Source: Carposina sasakii
Taxonomy: Eukaryota > Arthropoda > Insecta > Lepidoptera > Carposinidae
NCBI GenBank assembly: GCA_014607495.2
Contig: CP053161.1
Span: 4,101,115-4,165,114 of the forward strand
Direction: 5' to 3'
DNA length: 64,000 bases
A program made the position numbers and the translations under genes. Below are positions 23,321 through 34,429 of the stretch, in pieces; positions within the stretch are counted from its first letter, which is position 1, and the number at the start of each line of letters is the position of its first letter. The notes under the pieces are model-generated. The model was not told the DNA's origin. It did not search any database and worked only from the letters and a program-made list of their open reading frames with translations.

Positions 23321-25110
23321 CATAAGGCGCGCGTCGCCGTCACAGACTGATAGTGTAAATATTTGCGGTGATATAAAATTTATACGCTACGTAAACGATC
23401 TTAAACAATTTCGTTGAAATATTTCCAGTGACAAATGGACGATGCAATATAGACAAATATCTTTATCTTAAGTAGAATCACAAATCTGTGAAGTATATTG
23501 TGATGTTATAGCAATTTGTATACCAATTTATTCTATGATTTCATTGTTGATGAAAGTGTAGAGTGCTTGAAGTAAGACAGCATTTCTGCCGTCAGGTATG
23601 TACCGACTTCTGATTTATTTATTGTTATGACACCTACAGAAAGCTTTTAATCTTTTCGAATACACAAAATTTATAATATAATTTATAATATTTTAGTAAC
23701 AAGGTTTGAACATATTTTAATTAGGTGCAAGGTAAAGACAGGGTCTTTCAAAATTTCGCTGACACTAAAATTGAATAAATATCATATTTTATTTATTTAT
23801 TGATCATATAGTAGGTGTGAAATGCTTACCTCCGTCTTCTTACATAGGTAGGTATGCCTTAATTTCCATGACAAGCATTTACTTTTCTAAATAATCTTTA
23901 GAGATAGTAATTTAATATCAGGTCCTATAGTTGACACTACTGAATATGGCTAGTAGGTATTATACTTTTCATAAATGTAGGTACGTTCAATTATTTATTG
24001 TTAATAAAGAAGGGTTGTACTCGTATCTGATCAAATTTAATGCAATGCATTAAAACAACACTCACTTCAATAGTCTTTTTGTCGTTATCGTTATTCAAAT
24101 ACATCAGCGTCATTGTAAATAAACTTTTTAGTAATTCCTTTCTATAAATAGAACGTTTAAAGATTTCCGAGCAAAGACCGGTAGTTATTAGGTTCCATAA
24201 AAGTAGGCCTAACTAAATATTGTGAAGTGTGTGAAGAAATAGTTTTTAAAGCTACAATTTTGGCATCTTAATAATAAAATCATTCAATAGATATTAATTT
24301 TAAACCCATTTTTAGATAATGCTATTTAACTAAACAATTTTGTGTTTCACCTTTACCTACAAGATGTCGATTCGAAAATATTACACATTCCTAGTTAAAT
24401 AAGGATTATGTTAATGAGGATCACTAACTAAGGTGGGAAAGGATTTGCCAGCGATTTCAAATTCGCCAAAATCCTTAAGCTTCGGGATAATCTTTTGATT
24501 CCCTTACAAAGGTAGATATCATTCAATGTACTGTGTATCCATACTGTCTATTATTGTGTTTTCTAACTATTTATACATAACTATACTTTAAAAATTCTTC
24601 ATATTTAATTACTATTGATTATGATCTTATTTTATGTCGACTTGATAGATACATTAGGTATATATCAATTCTATTTATTCTCTATACATAATAACCTACT
24701 GTTACTATGTAGTTCGGAAATCTTTAACAACTTTATGTGGCAATTTTGTAATGACCATTTTTTTTTACTTAATTTTTCAAGTGTCAAGATTGTTTTGTTC
24801 GACAAATATGACTATAAAAAGAGTCCTTTAATATGAAAATTAAATTGAATTATATATGTTTAATTTTGTAGATTTTCGTGCATTGTTGTAAAATAAACAA
24901 ACTCAGGCATTAGAGGTAGATATAGATTTAGATACAAGAGAGATTGTAAAAATGTATAATATAAAATGCAAAATGTAAATATCATATCGACTTACAATAC
25001 AGTCATTAAATTAAAGTTGTTAATAAAATTATATTCGTAAACAATTTACTTTGTGTTATTGATGACACCTTTAGAAATTAAGAAATATGCTAGTTAATAA
25101 AGAGAAGAGA
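23321..25110 (+). other. optix: Presumptive optix 3' UTR and downstream AT-rich DNA
   Basis: AT-rich sequence after the optix stop, with no recognisable interspersed repeat. AATAAA poly(A) signals occur at 23774, 24003, 24118, 24273, 24892, 25022 and 25096, so a 3' UTR of anything from 0.5 to 1.8 kb is possible. The word TGTAAATA, a Pumilio-type recognition sequence, occurs at 23354, 24114 and 24974. The true 3' end needs transcript data. Confidence 0.45.
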
Positions 25111-26009
25111 TTCGTTTCGGCGATATATAAGTATATAAAAGAAAAATAAACATTTAACTTGTGCGACTGCACTGACATTTTGAGTAAAATAGAAATAAAA
25201 TAAAAAAATCTATAATAAAGTTTCGCGAGATCTAAAGAGGAAACAAAAGAGACCCTAAAATATAATAGATTTCTACGGGAAAATGATTTAAAGAAAATTT
25301 AGGCACATCTGTAACATTATTACAACCGTGCGTCGGCGCATACCAATCTGATGCATCATTTAGTAAATGACCTACAAATAATCAAGTATCAAGATTGTTG
25401 ATAGAGTAACAACTTAATTTAAATAAAAAACTTGGGGTGCATCAAACAGAGAAGCAGATTTTGAATAAATTCTATAATTGATTCGTTAGAAATTTGCCAT
25501 AAAAATATACGGAAAATTTTAACTAAGTAGGTACAGCCGATAATCCAACAACTTTCGCATAAAGATAATGGAGAATTCAAGAGATTAATAGAGCTAAGTA
25601 CTAGTATCAGATTCTTAACGATTCTCATCAAAATGATAATGAAGTATCAATTTTCCTTAACAGGCTACTCGTAGATTAAGCAATTATATAGGTAATTCTA
25701 CCGGTAGGTAATTATCTATACGTTGTAAATAGGTCATTGTTTGATTTTATTTCCTGGCTTCGCGAAAAATCATATGCATAATAAGTTCTACACGACTGCT
25801 TGACAAAAACAAAAACAGAAAATAGCTAATTTCAATAAATGAGCTCGAGATGTTTTTTGGAAAATTTTAATTAATTTGGCAGATATTTTTCATATTATTT
25901 TCACACAAAATTTGGTATAAAAATAAAATGTGACTTACCTTTTGATCTTTAATATTAAAATTGGCCATTAGTTGGTAAATTAAGTTATCAATTCTATCTA
26001 TATACCTAC
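25111..26009. other. Repeat-free sequence downstream of optix
   Basis: AT-rich, no repeat family seen; only chance ORFs (25419..25631 minus). GCAAGTA-type words are absent; TGCGTCGGCGCATACC at 25329 is a local GC-rich inverted motif. Confidence 0.4.
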
Positions 26010-26335
26010 ATATAATAAAAATGGAACGGATCGCTGTCTGTACATGGAAGGTATATAGGAAAAAAAAATTACAGGAGACCTTTATCAATGCAATAGTAGG
26101 TACCCAAAAGAATGATTTTTTGAATTTTTGTTTGTTTGTCGGTTTGTCTGTGCGTTTGTGCACGTTAATCTCAGAAACGGCTGAACCGATTTCGATGCAG
26201 TTTTCAGGAATATATTGTGACAGGTCCCACTTAACATATAGACTTTTTATCCCGGGAAAATGTTGTTATTCCAGATAATTTCGACATTTTATTTTTTCTG
26301 TAGTCTACGCGGACGGAGTCGCGGGCGTCTACTAG
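26010..26335 (-). mobile_element. Family D repeat, complete, minus strand
   Basis: Starts at the tail end TATAATAAAAATGGAACGGA and ends GTCGCGGGCGTCTACTAGT. The 26021..26278 plus ORF is this repeat. Confidence 0.85.
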
Positions 26336-26339
26336 TAGG

Positions 26340-28140
26340 TAATATGAATACCTAAGACCTAAGATATTTAAGTAATACTGAGTGTTGTAAACGCGTACCT
26401 AAACCAAAATTAAAGCACATCTTTATCTGTTTATGATAAAAAAGCAAGATGGCGGCGTACCTATAGATACAAATTTTCTATTTATCTACCTACCTTAAAT
26501 TTAGAATCAGCATTTACCTAGTACAAGTGGACCTAAGTTAATTTTTATAGATGCACTGATTTTCACCTAAAATAATTTTGTGAGCTTCCAGTTTTATTGC
26601 TTTCGTAAGGTAAATTGGGCAAATTAGGTTACAAAAAAAAAAAATGTTGGATCTGGATAAAAAATAGGTCACAAATAGGCAAAATTAGAAAATTAGTTGT
26701 CAGTTGGCATGTCTACCACAATAAAAAAGTTGTCCTCAATCTGAGAAGATTAAAAGCCTATCAAACATTTGTATCTTTCTTCAGTGTTAGAAAAAGCTTT
26801 CCTGGAAGGCGCCGCGTAATATTTAAGTCATCATCACCGCATTGACGTCTCCATATCGAATATCTGGCGCCATTTTGATGCGTTTTGACAGCCCGACCTG
26901 TCAGTTTTTATTTTAAAACAATCCCTGTCACAGATGTTTTAGTTTTGATGACATCTTGTATGACGATTGGGGAGCTTTTTGCTGTTTACTTTTTGTATAT
27001 ATTTATACAAATTTTTAAGGACTTTGAATATTCAGAGCAAGATTAAATCTGTAGGTCTTTAATATTAGGCAGGTACTTAACCTAATCTTTAATCCTTACT
27101 AATAATATTATGAATGTAAAAGTAAATCTGTCTCTCTATCTGGCGCGCTTTCTGCTAAAGCTACTGAACTTGATGTCTATAAAATTTAGTTCAGATCATA
27201 GATACTCGTACCTAGTCTAGAACTTAAGAAGGGATAGGTATAGGCAAATTTTTATCCCATCAAAATTTTGTTGTTTTCTGCAGTTCACACTATGATCAAA
27301 ACTGTTTTATTGCATTATATGGTTCCTTTACTGGCAGAATTAAGATAACTATATTTTTAAGCTACCGTTCAACCTCTTCGCTTTTGATCAAAGATGAGCC
27401 TATAGGTACTAGGAAAGAAAATGTTTATTTCATACAAACCTTTTGTTTAAATGTTTTATCATAATTTTCTGATGATTTTTTTTTTTTTTTCATTTTGATT
27501 TGTTTTCGTCTTGTTTATGTAGGTATTTCTAATTAAGTTATATCCTACTGTAATACCGTCAAGTATGTACGTGTATAAGTAAATAAATATAAAAACAGAT
27601 AATTAATTTAAAGACACCAGTAACTTTCATTAGGATATTTTGTACTTAGATAGCTGCTAGCGTGTACGGCTTACCGTTAATCTGTTTCTGTATTCTAAGG
27701 TTACGAATGAAATGTTTTCCATCATAATTTGTCAGCTAAAATGCTTACTATAGTGTCGTTACACGAAACAATTAATCAGCCTGCGGTGGTTCCAAGTCAC
27801 CCCACTCATCCATCATGCCCACTGTTGGACACGCGAATATGTTATCTAATATCGTTTCTGGACACTTAATTACATGTTTTTTTGTGAGAGCTTATCCAGG
27901 AGGAGGGATAGTTTTCTTCGTTCGCTATCAATTTTCCAAAAAACAGGGAAACTAATCAGGTTTGACAGTTCCAGTATCTACCGAAACCAAATGTAACGAG
28001 AGTCGTCAAAACAACCTACCGATAATGGGGCGAATGTGTTTCCGATTTGTCATTTAATTTTAATCACCTATTTCAACCCCTTACACAGTCTGTAAGTTAC
28101 AGAAACTTCTTCTTTCTTAGGCTCTACCTGGACTAGCTAT
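26340..28140. other. Gene desert, no gene seen
   Basis: AT-rich. 26800..26900 is more complex (GGCGCCGCGTAATATT, ATCTGGCGCCATTTTGATGC). A short CCCACTGTTGGAC remnant at 27819 resembles non-LTR ends. Poly-T at 27477..27490. Confidence 0.45.
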
Positions 28141-28399
28141 ACAGGATGATTTTTGGTCGTCAACGTTCCCGAAAACTACGGAATCTCCTCATCATCACGA
28201 TCATTTTTCTCCATGGAAGCATACCTGGGAAGTGTCTGGTTTCCAAAATATTAGGGTCCAAAGTTGAATAAATAGACTGCGTTTTTCTGCATAAATGCAC
28301 AAAGACGCGCGTAGCAAGATTTTTTCACGAGAAATAATTAATATTTGTCTATAAAAAAACTAACATAAACACTAGATACTACACTGAAAAAAAAAATCT

Positions 28400-28960
28400 T
28401 TAGCAAAGTACCAATTTAGCTCGGTTAAAAATTATTCTGCTGCTTTCAATCAAGACATATTTAAAATGCGCAATAAAGCTTTGTTAATATTATACAAGCA
28501 AGTATTGCTAAATATTCTTGGCTATTATTAACATAGTACTTATCTATTTCAAAATTACAGACTGGGTAAATATTGCCCTTACCGATTTCGATTAAAAATA
28601 GACAAACTACTTTATTATTTCATGATTAGTAAGTTATTTAATTTTACACACAATCATAGTTAGCTAATGTTTACTCAAAGTTTGGTTAAAAATAGACAAG
28701 CGTACATTATTATTTAATTATATGTAAGTCATTTAATTTTAGACATAATCATAGTTGGCTAAAATAAAATAACTTGCTACGATGCATATAACCGTTTTCC
28801 TTGCTTAAAACAAACAAGTTACTTGTCTATTGTTTAATAAGCACAGCTCGGCAATTAACAATGGAGTAAGCTAATACTATTTTTGACCGAGTAACTTGAT
28901 AAAAATAAACAAGGAATCGGCTGTGTAGCTTAAAAATTCGATCATTTATATCAAATCATA
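28400..28960. repeat. Left subterminal repeat array of the CACTG transposon
   Basis: Diverged direct repeats of about 95 bp. GGTTAAAAATAGACAAG (28682) matches GATTAAAAATAGACAAAC (28588), and AATCATAGTTAGCTAA (28648) matches AATCATAGTTGGCTAA (28745). Recurrent TAACTTG and TTGGCTA words could be transposase binding sites. Confidence 0.65.
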
Positions 28961-29081
28961 GTCGCGTAACGACGTGTATGTTAATGTTAAAGCCTTAAAG
29001 ACAAGTTAGATTAAAATTTATTAAAAAAAAACTTTTCACCGGTTTATTTTATTATAACAGTAGGGTAGGAAGTACAGTGAA

Positions 29082-29345
29082 GTGACAAAAATAAACAATT
29101 ACTTTTTTGTACCGCGAGGATCTTCACCTCAATCTCCAAGGGTACGTTTACCAGACGGACTAACTGAAAAGATTGATGCAGAAGACAAACTTTTATGGCT
29201 CAAAAATTCTTCTGAACCTTGGACAGCTGTAGCACAAAAGTGGGAAGAGACCACAGAGTCAAGGTTAATTGCTGCAAAAGAGTTAACCATAGCTCAATAC
29301 TTCGATGAATATGCGGCTCTTAAAAAACCCAAAGGATATTGGTAG
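29082..29345 (+). CDS. Unknown 87-aa frame inside the CACTG transposon, possible exon
   Basis: An 87-aa frame whose composition looks like real protein: mixed hydrophobic and charged residues, KLLWLKNSSEPWTAVAQKWEETTESRL near the middle and TIAQYFDEYAALKKPKGYW at the end. I do not recognise the family with confidence. It ends at a consensus splice-donor-like GTGAGT (29345). A pyrimidine tract with TTGTTCACAG follows at about 29411..29420, after which a second open stretch reads LEKDFKNQQMPKLWQC. Joining the best donor and acceptor gives an immediate stop, so the copy is probably decayed. AATAAA lies downstream at 29723. It could be a transposase N-terminus or an accessory protein of the element. 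Confidence 0.4.
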   Translation: MTKINNYFFVPRGSSPQSPRVRLPDGLTEKIDAEDKLLWLKNSSEPWTAVAQKWEETTESRLIAAKELTIAQYFDEYAALKKPKGYW

Positions 29346-29816
29346 TGAGTTCAGTTTTTTTGAATTTTGGTCTGCTTTAGTGTACTTTTATATAATCACG
29401 TTTCTTTTATTTGTTCACAGCTAGAAAAAGATTTTAAAAACCAACAAATGCCAAAACTTTGGCAATGTGAGTTTCGATAGAAACCATGTTGCGCCGACTC
29501 CATAAATAATGGGATAAGGGCAGGAAGATGATGATGTTGGAGTCTGTCCTATAATTAAAGTTCAGGTTCGTGGTCTGAGTCACTCCATGAAAGTTTGCAA
29601 ATTTCACCCTGTTATTGCGAAAATTAAAAAAGGGAACATCAGTTTCGTTTCTTGAGTACTATTTTTAAGAGGAGTAGTTATTAAGTGTATTATGTTACTT
29701 GAAATGATTGTATCGAGTACACAATAAAGCTTATTTTATTTATGTACATATTTTTCTTTCAGTTTCTTCTATTTTTGGTCTGTCGGCAAAATGACTGTTG
29801 TTTTACTGCATCATAA

Positions 29817-30197
29817 GTAATCATAGCTAAAATACTTTGTTGCAAGTACCAATTTAAACGACACATCTAAATATACAGGTGTTGTAAAAATATCCGTAAT
29901 AACTTTAAGGGGTGTTTCTACTCATTATTATGATGAACTTTTACTATGCGACCAACACCGAAATCGCGGAAAAAAAATCAGCTGGACTGAAGTCCATGTC
30001 TGTGAATTGGGTATTGAACATTTGAATGGAACAACTGATTTTTTTTCGCGATTTCGGTGTTGGTCGCATAGTAAAAGTTCATCATAATAATGAGTAGAAA
30101 CACCCTTAAAGTTATTACGGATATTTTTGCAACACCTGTATATTTAGATGTGTCGTTTAAATTGGTACTTGCAACAAAGTATTTTAGCTATGATTAC
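29817..30197. repeat. 381-bp near-perfect palindrome
   Basis: Arms 29817..29981 and 30033..30197 are almost exact reverse complements around a loop of about 50 bp. The outer 60 bp (GTAATCATAGCTAAAATACT inward) belong to the host transposon's subterminal repeat unit. The inner part starts and ends ACAGGTGTTG/CAACACCTGT and looks like a fold-back MITE sitting at a TA. Its arms contain ATATCCGTAATAACTTTAA and CCAACACCGAAATCGCG. Confidence 0.9.
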
Positions 30198-30665
30198 CGA
30201 AAAATCTCGCTTAAGAATTCAAAGTAACTTGGCTAAAAATAGCAACTTCAATTGACTAGAAGGAAAAAAGTATTTTAGCTATGGTTACCTAATAAACCCG
30301 CCTCATAATACAAAGTAACTTGGCTATTTAGTAAATATACCAATCTTAATTGACTAGAAAGAACAGAGTATTTAATTATAGTTACCCAATGAACACGATT
30401 GACAGTACCCAGTAACTTGGCTACGTATGCCAAATTGATTTGAGTAGAAGTAACAAAGTAGATTGGCTGTCCCTACCCAATAAACATGATAAACATTACC
30501 AAGCTTCCTAGCTAGTTTTACGAAACAAAATATTTGAGCCCACTGAATTACTTTGCTAAACACAACAGAGTACGTTGGGTATTGTTAACAGAGTAACTCG
30601 CTATTCACTATAGTAAATAGGTTTGCTAAATTTACTGAGTGACTAGGATAGAAGCAACAAACCTT
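30176..30665. repeat. Right subterminal repeat array of the CACTG transposon
   Basis: About five diverged direct units starting near 30176, 30267, 30365, 30455 and 30566 (spacing 90-111 bp). Each opens with a version of AAAGTATTTTAGCTATG; most also carry AGTAACTTGGCTA and a TTGACTAGAAGGAA-like end. Orientation is opposite to the left array, so the two arrays form a long, imperfect terminal inverted repeat. Confidence 0.7.
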
Positions 30666-30980
30666 GAATACTTATTTTTTAACCACCTTACTCGGTTTAT
30701 ATTACCAACAGATGTTAATGAATTTGACTTGTGTAATTTTAACAACGAACTTTGCAGGCTCCATACGAAGCAAGTTACTCGGTTGTAAATAGCGGCAACT
30801 TGTTTATTTATAGCCGTTACGTTTTTTCAGTGTATAAATTTCGCCAGATCAAGTAATTAAAAAAATTTTTTGAAAAAAAAAAAAAAATTCCTAGCATTTT
30901 TTTTGGCATAAACTTACTTTATTTGATGTATAGAGTATGTACCCTTCGTTAAAGGTGGCCACAAAAAAACACCCTGTATG

Positions 30981-31095
30981 TATAAGGTCTTTTTAAAAAT
31001 TAGTGATTATCTTTTGACACGAAACTAGGTAGGTAAAAAGAAACAACTTTCACTATGGGACCAACTCCGAAACAGTGAAAAAAAACAGCTGTAGG
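30981..31095 (+). mobile_element. Family C MITE, left half
   Basis: TATAAGGTCTTTTTAAAAAT through TAGGTAGGTAAAAAGAAACA to AAAAAACAGCTGT. It begins four bases after the end of the split family B element. Confidence 0.75.
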
Positions 31096-31194
31096 TACAA
31101 ATGTACATACAAAACTAACATTTTAATATTATGACATGGTATCTTTGAAAAAATGTTTGTTAACCGATTCCAGATGAATTTATGTAAAAAAAGG

Positions 31195-31345
31195 AAAATA
31201 TTAATGTAACTTTGGACCTCAATATCTTGGAAACCCGTAGTTTCCCAGGGGTACTTCCTTTCCATAGAAAAAAAATGATCGTGATGTTACAAAGAATACG
31301 AGGTATTAAAAGAACAACGTAGTCTTTTTACACCCAGTATGTAAA
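31195..31345 (-). mobile_element. Family B 5' end fragment, old
   Basis: TAACTTTGGACCTCAATATC, TTGGAAACCCGTAGTTTCCC, then AAAATGATCGTGATGTTAC and TTACACCCAGTATG. It is a diverged minus-strand copy next to the family C fragment at 30981. Confidence 0.5.
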
Positions 31346-31349
31346 GATA

Positions 31350-32999
31350 CTGATTCAGAATTTTCCTTTTGTTTGATTTTGTTAAGTACATCTCAATTTC
31401 GATCAGTTTGCTGGAAAGTCGAGGCCAGTTGACGAATAAGTCGGAAGAAGACTCACTTTTAGACATAAGCATCCCTGTGTACCTACATTTTCTTTTAAAT
31501 TTTATTTTTGTTAACATTAGGTATTTTAGTATGGTAGGACAGTAAAGAGTAATATGAACAACGATTACCTAATTATGTAATTAATGTACAGACAGCTTTT
31601 GTATCTTTTGGGTTAGTGATGTGACTAATATTTTTAATAGGAAAATTGGTCTTTCTATCTGTTCAGGACCGATTTAAATGCTACACAGATAGTCTAGTTA
31701 GAGTTTGAAAAATATAGTTACCAGAATTGGTTAAATTGTTTTTTTATCCCAACAATCATTCTCTAGTTAATAAATGATCAATGACCAAGCCTTTAAAAGT
31801 CATTTAAAAGTTCAGAAAGCTATAAAAAGCAATAACAATTTCTTTAACCGCCGGCCAGCGGTTACCAGCATCACATAAATCGTAGCCACTTGTCGCAGAC
31901 CCATAAAATGGCGGATTTACGACAAAATGGCCGCCGTTTATAGGTTAGGTCACCTACTGCATTACTTACATGGTTATTGGCCTAAGCACAAAACCTATGG
32001 CTACGTAATAACGATGTAATGAAACTTTTAATGATGGAAATCAACGGTGTTATTATAAAATGATAATGACACCTGTTTAAAATGACATTTGACAGCAAAA
32101 TGAAGGAGATTTCTGTATCATATCCTAATAATATTCGGTATAAGTAGTTACCTAAATCTTTAAGTTTCTGATAATCTGATATTTTTAATTGTTGCTACAC
32201 ACAAACATTTAGGTATGAGTTTGTGATGATAATACATGAAGATGTTTGGATATTTAGATATTCGCTTACAGGTAGAATATCACATAGCATTTTCACCTGT
32301 GACGAGTGATCTAATAAAAACGTCTATTGAGTTCAATTTTAATGACGATACTTGTACCTACTAAGTAACTCTGACTTGACATACATATCAAACTGCGGAA
32401 AACTGTTACCTATATAAAGACTTTACACTCAAATCTGTATTTCGTTTACACATGAAAAGATTGAAATAAAAGCTTTCCCACCTGTTTTAAACCTGAAATC
32501 TATAATATCTAATCTAAGTATACCCACCATTTATACTTTCAACTAAGTAGCTCTACCAAATACAGAAGTGTTACTCAAACTAATATCTATTAAACCTGCT
32601 TCATTCCCTACAAAAACACTGTAAGAGGCTTATTTAGGCGTAAACTGTGGAGTTGTCAATCTAGGGTAGCGACCATGGAAGAAGTGCAAAAAGGAGATGG
32701 AACAAGATTTGCATATAAAATAAGTTATCCTGTGCTAATGTGGGGCTTCACTAGAATACATCAGACTTCTCTTTCCATGCTTGTACTAAGGAGCTCAGGA
32801 GCATCCTTTCAGGCGATGAGCTAGCAATATGTCACTGGTATTTTACATCTGGCCTCGCTATGCTTAAAGTGGTTGCTGGACGTCTTTCGTGATCTCGCAG
32901 TATTGACTATCCTATTTTTGACACACCTCCGTGTGTAAATAGTGTCGCTTTTGCCGCATGCCAAAATATTTACACACACATACACACATTCACACACTT
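31350..32999. other. Gene desert, no gene seen
   Basis: AT-rich unique sequence. 31850..31940 (CCGCCGGCCAGCGGTTACCA, AAAATGGCGGATTTACGAC) is more complex. A family K-like remnant (TGGGGCTTCACTAGAATACA) lies at 32742. Confidence 0.45.
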
Positions 33000-33218
33000 C
33001 ACAACACATTGACCTAATCCCACACTAAGATCCCTAAGGTCTTGTGTCGTGGGTACTAGGCAACGGTGTATAAATACATAGATAAGTATATAAACATCCA
33101 TGACTCGGAAACAAACATCGATATTCATCACATCAATGTTTGCACCTACCGGGATTCGAACCCAGGACCTATGGCGTCGCAGGCAGGGCCACTACCAACT
33201 ACACCAATCGGCCGTCAA
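33000..33218 (-). mobile_element. tRNA-headed SINE (family I), best copy
   Basis: The reverse complement begins CGGCCGATTGGTGTAGTTGG (A-box-like) and contains TGGGTTCGAATCCCGG (B box and T-arm), then a body ending near CTTAGTGTGGGATTAGG. It is a Pol III-type promoter in a retroposed element, not a tRNA gene: no anticodon stem forms. Confidence 0.85.
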
Positions 33219-33916
33219 AATCAACCTGTCGAATGACCGGTGTGAGTAAAATGTGTCCAATGATTGTTGACACTTCGCTAGGCTACGTTGCCATGATTTT
33301 GACGGTTTCAAGTCTATATTTCCATCTCTCCTTTGTCCTTCCTTCGTGATAGAAACACGGCAACTGTTGGCGATGACAATAAAATATGTTGTTAGAGTCA
33401 ACACTTCCCGGCTTCGAGCTGAATATAAAGTTTATTGTAGCCTAATATTGACGGGGGAGAGTAGAAATTTATAGAAAGTAATGTAGCAAACTAACTATCC
33501 CGCTAGCAAACTAAATAAGCACAAATTTCAAGGCTATATTACTGGAAAGAGGCTCTCTACATAAATAATAAAATATTAGGTAATACACATATGACAAATT
33601 TAAATTTAATATTGGTAGTTTCGAACTAAACTTCTTACGTACTTTAATTCCTAATACCTACTTGCGAAAAGTGATAGTTCCTAGCCAAAAATGCTATTTT
33701 GTACCACGCTCGGAGTCCATTTTCAATTAACCGCTGTTTGTCAAAGAGTAGACGAGTGTCCCACAGACACAATAAGTATACGTCGGAACCGCAGATAGGT
33801 AGAGGTATAACATCTAGTCAGGGCCATAGATTGTCAAAGTTAACGACATTACGATAAATCTTATTATTTTTGGCTCAACTACTAATTGTATAGATTCAAT
33901 TTCGCTACTCTTAGAT

Positions 33917-34168
33917 AATGACAAAAGGTTTAAAATGCTAAACCCTATAAAAAGCAAAAAATAACTTTTAACACTACGTAAGTACCAACTAAAGCATGGC
34001 AGACTATCTACTCGGGACTTTTGATATTATATATAATGAATTAGATATAATAACCGCTAATTTTGAACTGCAAATGGTTATCTTGGCCTGCTGTTGACCG
34101 TACGTATGAAATTTTTGAAAATTATTTTTTGCTTTTTATAGGGTTTAGCATTTTAAACCTTTTGTCAT
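33917..34168. mobile_element. Fold-back element with about 45-bp arms
   Basis: Left arm ATGACAAAAGGTTTAAAATG, CTAAACCCTATAAAAAGC and AAAAAATAA (33918..33966); right arm the complement at about 34120..34167. Spacer about 155 bp. Single copy in the window. Confidence 0.75.
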
Positions 34169-34429
34169 AATAATTGCGTACTTTTTTGGGGTCGGGGGTT
34201 TTTTAAAATATTATATTTCATGCTTTTTGAAGGAGCTCCTTAATTTTTCATTCTTTCATTTAATTTCTTTTATTTTTCGCCGCGTAAAAAGTTTAGATGG
34301 GGTCGCTTTATGCGATCTCGACCAAAGGAAGCTGTTTAACAATCCTCATAACAAACTGGCTCTGGGAGAATTGCAGAGATTAAGAAACAATAAAGATTAA
34401 ACTTTGGTCATTCTAGATTTTCAGCAAAA

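Larger units (their letters stand above)
28382..30832. mobile_element. CACTG-ended DNA transposon (CACTA/EnSpm-like), nested in a TA-targeting element
   Basis: Starts CACTGAAAAAA and ends TTTTTTCAGTG, a terminal inverted repeat of about 11 bp. It is flanked by TA on both sides (28380..28381 and 30833..30834). Removing it and one TA rejoins the host repeat into ATACTATAAATTTCGCC, which matches the uninterrupted copy at 40145. Both ends carry arrays of diverged 90-100-bp direct repeats, inverted between the two sides, as subterminal repeats of CACTA elements are. The centre has a short frame (29082..29345). The superfamily call rests on the termini and subterminal repeats only. Tc1/mariner is the alternative because of the TA duplication. 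Confidence 0.75.
28141..30977 (+). mobile_element. Family B element split by the CACTG transposon
   Basis: The left part 28141..28381 (ACAGGATGATTTTTGGTCGT onward) and the right part 30833..30977 (ATAAATTTCGCCAGATCAAG to ACACCCTGT) are contiguous in the copy at 39907..40292. The 2451-bp intervening sequence is the inserted CACTG element. Confidence 0.9.

Noticed and set aside
22740..23343. Several 60-80-aa ORFs overlapping optix in other frames
   Set aside because: Shadow frames of the conserved SIX/homeodomain coding sequence.
25320..25345. GC-rich TGCGTCGGCGCA as a promoter-like signal
   Set aside because: A single short motif without neighbouring support.
33146..33218. Genuine minus-strand tRNA gene
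   Set aside because: B box is intact but the cloverleaf fails, and the same unit occurs at 1.5 and 39.8 kb with a SINE body.
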